From Lwoffella lincolnii (GTDB taxonomy: Bacteria; Pseudomonadota; Gammaproteobacteria; Pseudomonadales; Moraxellaceae), in the NCBI RefSeq assembly GCF_002014765.1, contig NZ_MUYT01000007.1, positions 124,769-188,768 on the forward strand: a stretch of DNA of 64,000 bases. The letters run 5' to 3'. Shown in pieces: positions 51,993-60,087 of the stretch. Position numbers and translations under genes: made by a program. How positions within the stretch are numbered: the first letter of the stretch is position 1; every line of letters begins with the position of its first letter. The notes under the pieces are model-generated. The model was not told where the DNA came from. It did no database searches and was given only the letters and a program-made list of their open reading frames with translations.

Positions 51993-52659
51993 TGGGAGTT
52001 ACCACCATATCCATTGGCACGTCCCAAGGTTTTTTTGGCAACGCATCAACCACCTGAAAATCGTAACACCAACCAATGATGAGTGGCTTGGGCAGTTGCA
52101 AACGATGTGATTTACTAAGCGTGGCGTCATAATAACCACCCCCCATGCCCATGCGAGTGCCAACCTTGTTTACTGCCACCAAAGGACAAAACAGCACATC
52201 AAGCTGATGTGCTTCCAATAAATATTGCCCATGTTGTTGTTGCATGCCCAATTTATGTCGATAAGTTGGGATATTGATGAGTCGAGATGATGCAATGGGC
52301 GTAAATCGCAACCGCTTATAAGGGTTGAAAACAGATGACGGTGGTGTCTGTCCCCAAGAGCCAACAATCGGTAAAAAAGCCCTAAAGCCATGACGCTGAC
52401 ACCATGCCAACAATGGCTGAGTAGGCATCTCACCAAAACCATCATAATAAATACCCACACGAGCGTTTTTGGGCAGGCGTGTGGTGAGCTTGTGTAACCA
52501 AAGACTGGCATGGGCAGCAGCATGCTGACGCTGATGTGATGACAGCTGACGGCGTTGTTTGCCCATTTGTCGACGCAGTATGGGAGCGATTGTGTTGTTC
52601 ATGCTGTCATTGTCTATGTTGTTGTTATCTATGCTGCTGTTATCTATGTTGTCGTTCAT
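51967..52659 (-). CDS. 5-formyltetrahydrofolate cyclo-ligase
   Basis: About 230 residues from the ATG at 52659 (AAGG upstream). Converts 5-formyl-THF to methenyl-THF. Motifs: R-R-Q-M-G-K-Q-R-R near the start, F-C-P-L-V-A-V, G-T-R-M-G-M-G-G-G-Y-Y-D (ATP/THF loop), and W-D-V-P-M-D-M-V-V-T-P-S-G. The N-terminus has an Asn/Asp/Ile repeat (N-I-D-N-S-S-I-D-N-N-N). The last few codons and the stop are supplied by the edge of cassette A, so the insertion lies exactly at the gene's 3' end without destroying it. Divergent from fumC. Confidence 0.9.
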   Translation of the reverse strand: MNDNIDNSSIDNNNIDNDSMNNTIAPILRRQMGKQRRQLSSHQRQHAAAHASLWLHKLTTRLPKNARVGIYYDGFGEMPTQPLLAWCQRHGFRAFLPIVGSWGQTPPSSVFNPYKRLRFTPIASSRLINIPTYRHKLGMQQQHGQYLLEAHQLDVLFCPLVAVNKVGTRMGMGGGYYDATLSKSHRLQLPKPLIIGWCYDFQVVDALPKKPWDVPMDMVVTPSGIRWGSF

Positions 52660-52799
52660 AAACAAAACCTTAAGCAAAATTGCGTGATGTTAGGTTGGGG
52701 TGTAAAATGCCTGATGGCACAACAACAATATGATGATTGGATTGTTGATGTTATTTGATGTTTCATATTTCAGTCATACCAACACAAGGAAAGACAGCA

Positions 52800-54203
52800 A
52801 TGACCAGCACAACAATAACCACCCGTAGCGAAAAAGACACCATGGGTGAAATACAAGTCCCCGCTGATGCTTATTGGGGGGCTCAAACCCAACGTAGCCG
52901 TGAAAACTTTAAAATTGGCGGCGAAACCTTACCCAGACCCATGATTGAAGCCATGGCACTGGTAAAAAAAGCCGCCGCCATCACCAACGCCAGTTTAGGC
53001 CGCATCGAAGAGCGTCAATGTGACCTTATTGTACAAGCAACTGATGAAGTCATTAATGGCGGCATGACTGATCAATTTCCTTTGGTGGTCTGGCAGACAG
53101 GCTCAGGCACTCAGTCTAACATGAACATGAACGAAGTGCTTGCCAACCGTGCCAACGAAATTGCTGGCAATGAGCGTGGCAGTTATCAGCCAGTACACCC
53201 CAATGACCATGTCAACCATGCCCAATCAACCAATGACAGTTTTCCCACTGCCATTCGTGTGGCGGCTGCTCGGCAAATCAACAGCCTGCTTATCCCAGCA
53301 GTTACCGCTTTACGTGATACCTTGGACGCTAAGGCAAAACAATTTGCCAACATTGTCAAAATCGGTCGCACACATCTACAAGATGCCACCCCTTTAACCT
53401 TGGGTCAGGAGTTTAGCGGTTATGTCAGTCAGCTTGACCATGCTTTGATTCGCATTGATAACGCCTTGCAAGGTCTGTATGAATTGCCATTGGGTGGCAC
53501 AGCCGTAGGAACAGGGCTAAATGCTCACCCAGATTATGCCATTAAAGTTGCCATTCAGTTATCAGAGCTGACGGGGTTGCCATTTATCACAGCCCCTAAC
53601 AAGTTTGAAGCCTTGGCTGCTCGTGATGCTGAAGTGTTCGCATCAGGTGCTTTAAAGACCTTGGCAACCAGTCTGAATAAAATCGCCAATGACGTGCGTT
53701 GGTTGGCATCAGGGCCACGTTGCGGTATCGGTGAGATTCAAATCCCCGAAAACGAACCGGGTTCATCCATCATGCCAGGTAAAGTCAATCCCACCCAATC
53801 TGAAGCCATGACCATGGTGGTGGCACAAGTGTTAGGTAATGACACCACCATCAACGTGGCAGGAGCATCAGGTAATTTTGAACTCAATGTGTTTAAACCA
53901 GTCATTGCTTACAACTTGCTACAATCCATAAAATTGTTGGGTGATGCTTGTAACAGTTTTAATGATAACTGTGCGGTTGGTATTGAGCCAGTTAAAGAAA
54001 AAATTGATGATTATCTGCATCATTCGTTGATGTTGGTTACCGCCTTAAATCGCCATGTTGGTTATGAAAATGCCGCTAAAATTGCCAAAACTGCTTATAA
54101 AGAAAGCAAAACCTTAAAACAAGTGGCGGTTGAACTTGAGCTGATGACAGCAGAGCAGTTTGATGAATGGGTAATCCCAGAAGACATGGTATCACCTAAA
54201 TAA
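52800..54203 (+). CDS. fumC: Fumarate hydratase, class II
   Basis: About 467 residues from the ATG at 52800, preceded by AAGGAAAG; the 15 codons before it are unlikely. Iron-independent fumarase of the TCA cycle. T-G-S-G-T-Q-S-N-M-N, H-P-N-D-H-V-N, and the signature G-S-S-I-M-P-G-K-V-N-P near residue 320. The T-G-S-G-T-Q start and length fit FumC rather than aspartase. Ends at a strong terminator. Confidence 0.95.
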   Translation: MTSTTITTRSEKDTMGEIQVPADAYWGAQTQRSRENFKIGGETLPRPMIEAMALVKKAAAITNASLGRIEERQCDLIVQATDEVINGGMTDQFPLVVWQTGSGTQSNMNMNEVLANRANEIAGNERGSYQPVHPNDHVNHAQSTNDSFPTAIRVAAARQINSLLIPAVTALRDTLDAKAKQFANIVKIGRTHLQDATPLTLGQEFSGYVSQLDHALIRIDNALQGLYELPLGGTAVGTGLNAHPDYAIKVAIQLSELTGLPFITAPNKFEALAARDAEVFASGALKTLATSLNKIANDVRWLASGPRCGIGEIQIPENEPGSSIMPGKVNPTQSEAMTMVVAQVLGNDTTINVAGASGNFELNVFKPVIAYNLLQSIKLLGDACNSFNDNCAVGIEPVKEKIDDYLHHSLMLVTALNRHVGYENAAKIAKTAYKESKTLKQVAVELELMTAEQFDEWVIPEDMVSPK

Positions 54204-54263
54204 GACGATGTTTTAGTACATGGTTTTAAGTACATGGTTTTAGTTTGTGCTTTAATTTGATAG

Positions 54264-54298
54264 AAAAATCCTGCCATTGGCACATGGCAGGATTTTTT
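54264..54298 (+). terminator. Rho-independent terminator after fumC
   Basis: Perfect 14-bp stem AAAAATCCTGCCAT (54264-54277) and ATGGCAGGATTTTT (54284-54297), six-base loop, T run. About 60 bp after the fumC stop. Confidence 0.92.
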
Positions 54299-54436
54299 AA
54301 TAAATATCTTTTAATAAATATTTTTTAATTTTTAATAAATATTGTGGCAATGGGTCATCAGGGTTGATGGTCATGCTATGTTCTTGTTTAGGAATATGCC
54401 TTATCTTATCAAGGATAAAAAATTAAGGATAAAAAA

Positions 54437-55078
54437 ATGATTGATTTTGCATTATTAACAACCTATGTGTTATCTATTGTGCTTTTTTTAGCAACCCCAG
54501 GACCAGTAACGCTATTGGTGGTTAATGCAAGCACTAAAAATGGGTTTCTTGCAGGGATAAAAACGGTCATGGGAACGAATACCGCCTCTTTGGTGTTAAT
54601 TGTCATCTCTTTTATCATCATGAAAGGCGTGTTTTCTGTCAGTGAGGTGGCGTTAAATTGGTTAACATTAATAGGTTCTTTATATTTATTATATTTTTCA
54701 ATAGGCATCATACGAGATAAAGTGGACATGCAAAAAACGATTGCGAATAACCAACCTAACATAAGCAAAAATCACGTTAAAGATGGTTTTTTAATCGGCA
54801 TTTCTAATCCCAAAGACATATTATTTTTTATGGCTTTTTTTCCAATATTTCTGAGTGTTTACCCAAGCAACATCAGTATGTCAATGCTGATATTGGTGAT
54901 GATTTGGATGATGTTTGATTATTCCATTCTTTCTATCTATTCTTTTATTTTTTCAAAAATAAATCATAATCAGACTGCTAACATGATAAATAAGTCATCA
55001 GGAGTGATGTTATTATTGGTGTCAATATATGCAATCAGTCAAATGACACATGCTTTATATGTTTTTTATGGTCATTAA
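54437..55078 (+). CDS. LysE-family amino-acid exporter
   Basis: 213 residues, six predicted membrane helices. Signature F-L-A-T-P-G-P-V-T-L-L-V near residues 17-28 and a conserved G-I-S-N-P-K-D in the second half fit the LysE/RhtB superfamily, which exports amino acids or homoserine lactone. Substrate unknown. The gene is more AT-rich than its neighbours and is flanked by short TTTTAATAAATAT repeats (about 54295-54345), suggesting late acquisition. Confidence 0.87.
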   Translation: MIDFALLTTYVLSIVLFLATPGPVTLLVVNASTKNGFLAGIKTVMGTNTASLVLIVISFIIMKGVFSVSEVALNWLTLIGSLYLLYFSIGIIRDKVDMQKTIANNQPNISKNHVKDGFLIGISNPKDILFFMAFFPIFLSVYPSNISMSMLILVMIWMMFDYSILSIYSFIFSKINHNQTANMINKSSGVMLLLVSIYAISQMTHALYVFYGH

Positions 55079-55172
55079 CTCTAAAACCATCATTTTAATG
55101 ATTTTTTTTGAAATTAAAATCATCGCTTATGTCATACACCAATATTTAACCCATCAACCCAAAACAGCCAGC

Positions 55173-55934
55173 CTAAAATGGCACAGGACTTTGCCATTCC
55201 ATCCATACATTTAAGGTAGGGTGTTTTAATCGTAATTTATGAGCATGTAAACACAATCTGCCTGCCAACTGCCGTGCCATGCCATCAGCATAAATGGGGT
55301 CACCCAGCATCACATACCCAAGGTGGGTCATGTGTACTCTTAGCTGATGACTACGCCCTGTTACAGGTTTGAGCGATACTCGAGTAACGGCCTGTCCTTG
55401 TCTTATCTCATGATGCAATACTTCATAATGTGTCAGTGCCGCCTTGTGCCAATTGGGGTCGGTGATGTGTTTGGGTTTATGGTTAGGGTCATAGCGGACA
55501 GGAATGTTGACACTGCCTTTTTTGCCCGCCACTGCCAGCACACCCATGACCACCGCTTCATAGTGCTTTTGGGGCAAGCGGTCAATGAATTGCTTGCTGA
55601 TGTGGCTTTGGGCGGTTTTTGATTTGGCAAATATCATGATGCCAGATGTGTCCATGTCTAGCCGATGAATGAGCTTGACGTTTGGATTGACAAACTCAAG
55701 GCGAGACAGTAAGCTGACCTTCAGCTGACGACCATCGACACTCAGCAAACCAGCTGGCTTATCAACCAACCAAATGTCATCATCTTCAAATAAAGTGATG
55801 TTTTTGGCAAATTGATAAAAAAAATCTGGTTTGTTACGCAAGCGATGTTGTTCTTGTTGGTTAAGCTCATCGATGCGTTTTGGGCTTAGGTTGCCAGTTG
55901 GCTTATTTAACGAATTTTGCTGAGTTTGGGGCAT
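55173..55934 (-). CDS. RluA-family pseudouridine synthase
   Basis: 253 residues from the ATG at 55934; a longer start at 55970 is possible and neither has a strong ribosome site. W-L-V-D-K-P-A-G-L-L-S-V-D-G-R, catalytic motif H-R-L-D-M-D-T-S-G with the nucleophilic Asp, and R-S-H-Q-L-R-V-H. The RluA-type H-R-L-D-x-D-T-S-G fits either RluA (23S rRNA 746 and tRNA 32) or other family members. No S4 domain, which supports RluA over RluC or RluD. Confidence 0.85.
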   Translation of the reverse strand: MPQTQQNSLNKPTGNLSPKRIDELNQQEQHRLRNKPDFFYQFAKNITLFEDDDIWLVDKPAGLLSVDGRQLKVSLLSRLEFVNPNVKLIHRLDMDTSGIMIFAKSKTAQSHISKQFIDRLPQKHYEAVVMGVLAVAGKKGSVNIPVRYDPNHKPKHITDPNWHKAALTHYEVLHHEIRQGQAVTRVSLKPVTGRSHQLRVHMTHLGYVMLGDPIYADGMARQLAGRLCLHAHKLRLKHPTLNVWMEWQSPVPF

Positions 55935-56145
55935 GTTAGGCTCACGTTTAATAAAATTTATCGCAATCATTCACATCATTAACGCAGTATTACAAACAGA
56001 CACACTAAAAAATGTTAAGATAATAGCAGTTAATTCACCAAAAACCTAACGTGCGTGCATCAAGTCTTTATGTGCGTGTCTTATGTGGGTGTTTTGGCTT
56101 TAACATTTGTATTTTTTAAATATTTTTTAAACAAAGGAAATGATT

Positions 56146-56472
56146 ATGTCTGCCAATATCGTAAATGCCACCGATGCCACTTTTGAACAAGAAGTACTTA
56201 AGTCTGATCTGCCTGTGCTGGTAGACTTTTGGGCAACTTGGTGTGGTCCTTGTAAAGCAATCGCCCCAACCTTAGAAGCCTTATCTGATGAATATCAAGG
56301 TAAAGTGAAGATTGTGAAAGTTGATGTTGATGCCAATCCACAATCTGCTGCCCAATATGGCATTCGTAGCATTCCAACCTTATTTATGTTTAAAAATGGT
56401 GAAAAAGTAGACATGGTTATGGGTTTACAACCCAAGGAACAACTTGCTCACTTATTAAACAAATACGTATGA
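56146..56472 (+). CDS. trxA: Thioredoxin
   Basis: 108 residues from the ATG at 56146, seven bases after AAAGGA (56133-56138); the ATG at 56140 is too close. Active site W32-C33-G34-P35-C36, then D-V-D-A-N-P, cis-Pro in R-S-I-P-T-L, and a C-terminal K-E-Q-L-A-H-L helix. Classical TrxA. Followed by its own terminator. Confidence 0.96.
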   Translation: MSANIVNATDATFEQEVLKSDLPVLVDFWATWCGPCKAIAPTLEALSDEYQGKVKIVKVDVDANPQSAAQYGIRSIPTLFMFKNGEKVDMVMGLQPKEQLAHLLNKYV

Positions 56473-56539
56473 TTTATCCCCATTTGGTTGTTTTACCATT
56501 GTCTTAATTCTTAATGTCATCTATAAAGTTATCTTAATA

Positions 56540-56568
56540 AAGCATGACTTTTACGGTCATGCTTTTTT
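56540..56568 (+). terminator. Rho-independent terminator after trxA
   Basis: Stem AAGCATGAC (56540-56548) and GTCATGCTT (56556-56564), seven-base loop, T run to 56568. Confidence 0.88.
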
Positions 56569-56585
56569 GTTGATGAATGTGTTGA

Positions 56586-56630
56586 CTCAGTTAACAAACA
56601 CTCAGTTAACAAACACTCAGTTAACAAACA
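56586..56630. repeat. 15-bp unit repeated three times after trxA
   Basis: Three perfect head-to-tail copies of CTCAGTTAACAAACA (56586-56600, 56601-56615, 56616-56630), then a partial fourth. Located after the trxA terminator. Confidence 0.92.
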
Positions 56631-56837
56631 CTGTTAACAACCGTCTTAAACCATTAACTTTAATACGGTACTTTGGTAATATGGAAATACGGCACTTTGA
56701 TAAAATGGACAGTTTGGTAAAATGGATAATATGGCACGTTGGTTGTGGTTGTTTTGTGTTCAATCATCGATGACGTCTGATTGTCTTATGACGCATTTTT
56801 AATTGTCTTATGATGTCTTATGATATGGGAGTTGGTG

Positions 56838-57959
56838 GTGTACGGAGCATTGATGGTAGATGTGGCAGGGACACGTCTAAATAAAGCAGACATAGAGCTG
56901 ATTGGTCAGATGCAAGTTGGTGGCATCATTTTATTTGCCCGTAATATACAAAGCCCAGAGCAAGTGCGTGAGCTGTGTGATGCCATTCATCAAGTTAAAA
57001 GACAAAGCATCAGTCAAAAAAGCACCCATCAAGAAACAACCAACGAAACAACAATCAACGAAACAACAACCAACGAAACAACAATCAATCAGCAAATCTT
57101 AGTGGCGGTTGACCAAGAGGGTGGTCGGGTGGCACGGTTACAAGAAGGCTTTAGTCCGTTGCCAGCCATGGGAGCCATTGGACAACGGTTTGAGACAGAC
57201 CCTTGTCATGCCTTGCGATTGGCGTATCATGCAGGCTATCTGATGGCAGCTGAGGTATTGGCGGTGGGCATTGATTTTAGTTTTGCTCCTGTATTGGATT
57301 TAAATGGCATCAGCCAAGTGATTGGTGACCGCAGTTTTCATGCCAAGCCACAAGTGGTGACTGCCCTAGCAGGTGAGTTTATCCATGGCATGAAATCTGC
57401 TGGTATGGCAAGTACAGGTAAGCACTTTCCGGGGCATGGTTCGGTTGCCCCCGATTCGCATGTGGCGATGGCGGTTGATGACCGATGTTATGATGACATT
57501 GCCAATCAAGACTTATTGCCCTTTATGCGTCATCTGCCTTGGCTTGATGCACTGATGCCTGCTCATGTGATTTTTTCGCAAGTAGATGACCGTCCTGCTG
57601 GATTTTCTCGCATTTGGTTACAGCAGATAATCCGCCAAAAGTTAGGTTTTGATGGGGTGTTGTTCTCTGATGACTTGTCCATGAAAGCAGCTCATGTGGC
57701 AGGTGATGTTACCAAGCGAGTGCAAGCTGCCATATCCGCAGGGTGCGACATGGCGTTGGTGTGTAATGATGCTCAATCTGCCATGCAAGCAGCCCAATTT
57801 GCCACGTGTTTACCCATGCCCAATCAGTCACGCCTTGCCAATATGGTAGGTAATATCCCTGTTTGGCAAGGTTGTTTGGCAAGTACGGCTGCCCAATTGC
57901 CTTTGTATTCAGATGCCAAAGCATCGATTGCAGACTTTATGGCAAGCTTAACCAGCTAG
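56838..57959 (+). CDS. nagZ: Beta-N-acetylhexosaminidase NagZ
   Basis: About 373 residues from a GTG at 56838 (GGAG six bases before); an ATG at 56820 is an alternative with no ribosome site. Removes GlcNAc from muropeptides in cytoplasmic cell-wall recycling. L-M-V-D-V-A-G-T near the start, V-G-G-I-I-L-F-A-R-N-I, D-Q-E-G-G-R-V, K-H-F-P-G-H-G with the general acid/base His, and S-D-D-L-S-M with the nucleophilic Asp. Residues about 66-85 are an N-E-T-T-I/T repeat insert, in frame, encoded by 57033-57089. Upstream of mltG, another cell-wall gene. Confidence 0.93.
   Translation: MYGALMVDVAGTRLNKADIELIGQMQVGGIILFARNIQSPEQVRELCDAIHQVKRQSISQKSTHQETTNETTINETTTNETTINQQILVAVDQEGGRVARLQEGFSPLPAMGAIGQRFETDPCHALRLAYHAGYLMAAEVLAVGIDFSFAPVLDLNGISQVIGDRSFHAKPQVVTALAGEFIHGMKSAGMASTGKHFPGHGSVAPDSHVAMAVDDRCYDDIANQDLLPFMRHLPWLDALMPAHVIFSQVDDRPAGFSRIWLQQIIRQKLGFDGVLFSDDLSMKAAHVAGDVTKRVQAAISAGCDMALVCNDAQSAMQAAQFATCLPMPNQSRLANMVGNIPVWQGCLASTAAQLPLYSDAKASIADFMASLTS
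57033..57089. repeat. In-frame 12/15-bp tandem repeats inside nagZ
   Basis: One 12-bp unit (57033-57044) and three 15-bp units (57045-57059, 57060-57074, 57075-57089), each starting GAAACAAC. Encodes E-T-T-N and E-T-T-I/T-N units in a loop between the second strand and the D-Q-E-G-G-R motif. Confidence 0.9.
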
Positions 57960-58020
57960 TTTTTATCCATCTATCTGACCTGCACATGAGGGTTATTCAT
58001 TGCCCGTTGAGACCTTTGCC

Positions 58021-59205
58021 ATGACTGATGACCATAAGCCAACAGACAAGCCAATCGATGTTAAAACTGACATCAACCTAAGCACGGATAAAAAAGCCAA
58101 AGCCACTGATGTCTCTTTGGTGTGTGATTGCCCCAATAAAACTCAGAGTCAGCAAGATGACAATCAGCGGTCTTTCTTTATGATGAAAGGTTATCAGTGG
58201 TTACTGGCATTAACGCTGATATTGGGCGCATTATTGCTGGTGGTGTATCAGACCTTTTTGGGTCAATCCACACAGCCTGAACAGTTATTTACCGTGGAAA
58301 GTGGGCAAAGTTATTATGGGCTTATCCCCACATGGCAATCAAAAGTTCCCCTGTTTTCTGCCACGCTTGCCAAGCTTTATATCAAAACCCAAATTGATGC
58401 CCCTTTATACGCAGGCGTGTATCAACTGCCTGCTAACCCCACTTTTTTGCAAGTCATGCAAATACTTGAGCAGGGAGCTGATATTGCCATGGTCAAGGTG
58501 CAAATCATTGAAGGTAAAACTGCCAAAGACCTATATGCCACCATTAAAGACACCCAAGGCGTTGCCATTGAAATTTTAGACAAATCAGACGATTTAAATC
58601 GTTTAAAACAACGCCTTGGTATCGATGCCACCACACCAGACGGTAAATATGCCAATAACTTAGAGGGTTGGTTTGCGCCCGATACTTATTTGTTTGCCAA
58701 AGGCAGTAGTGATAAACACATATTAACCACGTTATATGACAAACAACGTCAATTATTAACAGACGCATGGGCAAATCGAGATGAGAACCTGCCTTACAAA
58801 TCGCCCTATGATGCCCTAATCATGGCATCTATCATCGAAAAAGAAACAGGCATTGCTGAAGAACGAGAAAAAGTGGCAGCGGTCTTTATTAACCGCTTAC
58901 GCCTAGGCATGCGATTACAAACCGACCCCACCATCATCTATGGCATGGGCGAACGATATGATGGCAACATTCGCCGAGCCGACATTAATGAAAAAACTGA
59001 TTATAATACCTATCAAATTGATGGCTTACCACCAACCCCCATTGCCTTACCATCAAAAGCTGCCATCAACGCTGCCATGCACCCTGCGGATATTGATGCC
59101 TTATATTTTGTGGCGACAGGCACAGGTGGACACACGTTTAGCAACACCCTAAAAGAGCATAACCAAGCAGTACAAGAATACTTAAAAATCATCAAAAATC
59201 AGTGA
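58021..59205 (+). CDS. mltG: Endolytic murein transglycosylase MltG
   Basis: 394 residues from the ATG at 58021; a TTG seven codons earlier is less likely. A charged cytoplasmic N-terminus rich in Asp, Lys and Thr (1-50), one membrane helix (about 58-77), a LysM-like region with I-I-E-G-K-T-A-K-D, and the YceG catalytic domain with A-S-I-I-E-K-E-T-G (Glu near residue 273), Q-T-D-P-T-I-I-Y-G and Y-N-T-Y. Cuts nascent glycan strands. Followed by tmk three bases later, an order common in gammaproteobacteria. Confidence 0.93.
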   Translation: MTDDHKPTDKPIDVKTDINLSTDKKAKATDVSLVCDCPNKTQSQQDDNQRSFFMMKGYQWLLALTLILGALLLVVYQTFLGQSTQPEQLFTVESGQSYYGLIPTWQSKVPLFSATLAKLYIKTQIDAPLYAGVYQLPANPTFLQVMQILEQGADIAMVKVQIIEGKTAKDLYATIKDTQGVAIEILDKSDDLNRLKQRLGIDATTPDGKYANNLEGWFAPDTYLFAKGSSDKHILTTLYDKQRQLLTDAWANRDENLPYKSPYDALIMASIIEKETGIAEEREKVAAVFINRLRLGMRLQTDPTIIYGMGERYDGNIRRADINEKTDYNTYQIDGLPPTPIALPSKAAINAAMHPADIDALYFVATGTGGHTFSNTLKEHNQAVQEYLKIIKNQ

Positions 59206-59208
59206 GTA

Positions 59209-59895
59209 ATGACCATGACTATCGCACAGATGACACCATTTATCAGCTTTGAAGGCACAGAAGGCGTGGGTAAGACCACCGCCATTAGCCATTTATGCAA
59301 TCGCTTGCAAGAACAAGGCATTGATTTTGTGCGTACTCGTGAACCGGGGGGTAGCCAGTTTTCTGAGCGTCTTAGACAGATATTATTAGACTCACAAAGT
59401 CAGATTCATGATGACAGTGAACTTTTATTAATGTTTGCTGCTCGCAGTGACCATTTGGCACAGTTGATTTTGCCAGCATTGCACGAGGGCAAATGGGTGA
59501 TTTGTGATCGTTTCACCGATTCAACCATTGCCTATCAAGGGTTTGGTCGTATGATGGATACGCATGACAATACGCATGATAATAATAGGAATGTTGAAAG
59601 CCATCAGCAACAATTGGCAAAAATCCAAACATTAACGGATTTATTTGTTCCACGATTACCAGACATGACTTTTTGGTTGGATTTACCAGTGCGTGATGGT
59701 CTTGCCAGAGCGTGTAAACGCAGTGTGGCAGACCGTTTTGAACAGCAGACTGTGGCATTTTTTGAGCGAGTATATCAAGGATATGATTACCTTGCTAACA
59801 AGTACCCCAAGCGGATTTACCGTATTGATGCCAGTGGGACATCAGAGCAAGTGGCGATGCGAATTTGGGCATGTATGAGCAACAGCAAGTTTTAG
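59209..59895 (+). CDS. tmk: Thymidylate kinase
   Basis: 228 residues, slightly long. dTMP to dTDP. P-loop F-E-G-T-E-G-V-G-K-T-T (14-24), T-R-E-P-G-G (DRX-adjacent), and D-R-F-T-D-S-T-I-A-Y-Q-G. Between Q-G-F-G-R and the later P-D-M-T-F-W-L-D-L there are about 20 extra residues, rich in Asp/His/Asn (D-T-H-D-N-T-H-D-N-N), where other enzymes have about 15. The coding DNA there is a near-tandem repeat. Two start codons (59209 and 59215) are plausible. Confidence 0.93.
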   Translation: MTMTIAQMTPFISFEGTEGVGKTTAISHLCNRLQEQGIDFVRTREPGGSQFSERLRQILLDSQSQIHDDSELLLMFAARSDHLAQLILPALHEGKWVICDRFTDSTIAYQGFGRMMDTHDNTHDNNRNVESHQQQLAKIQTLTDLFVPRLPDMTFWLDLPVRDGLARACKRSVADRFEQQTVAFFERVYQGYDYLANKYPKRIYRIDASGTSEQVAMRIWACMSNSKF

Positions 59896-60087
59896 CAATG
59901 GCTTAAAACCCTAAAATACCAAGCCCATGCGTCAGCCCCTAATGAAAACATTGTCATTAAAACAGCATCGTCATTAAAACAGTGTCCATTGTTGATTGCC
60001 AAACAATATGCTATAAAATAATGCGAATGATTCACACCAAAGCAAACTTGTCAGCCATATTTTAAACAAAATTAAAAAGGAAGCTTT

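Larger units (their letters stand above)
56473..56837. other. Intergenic region between trxA and nagZ
   Basis: 365 bp. Holds the trxA terminator, a 15-bp unit repeated three times (56586-56630), and further smaller repeats such as GTACTTTGGTAAT/GGCACTTTGATAAAAT and the CTTATGA doublets near 56785-56822. No gene seen on either strand. Confidence 0.6.
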
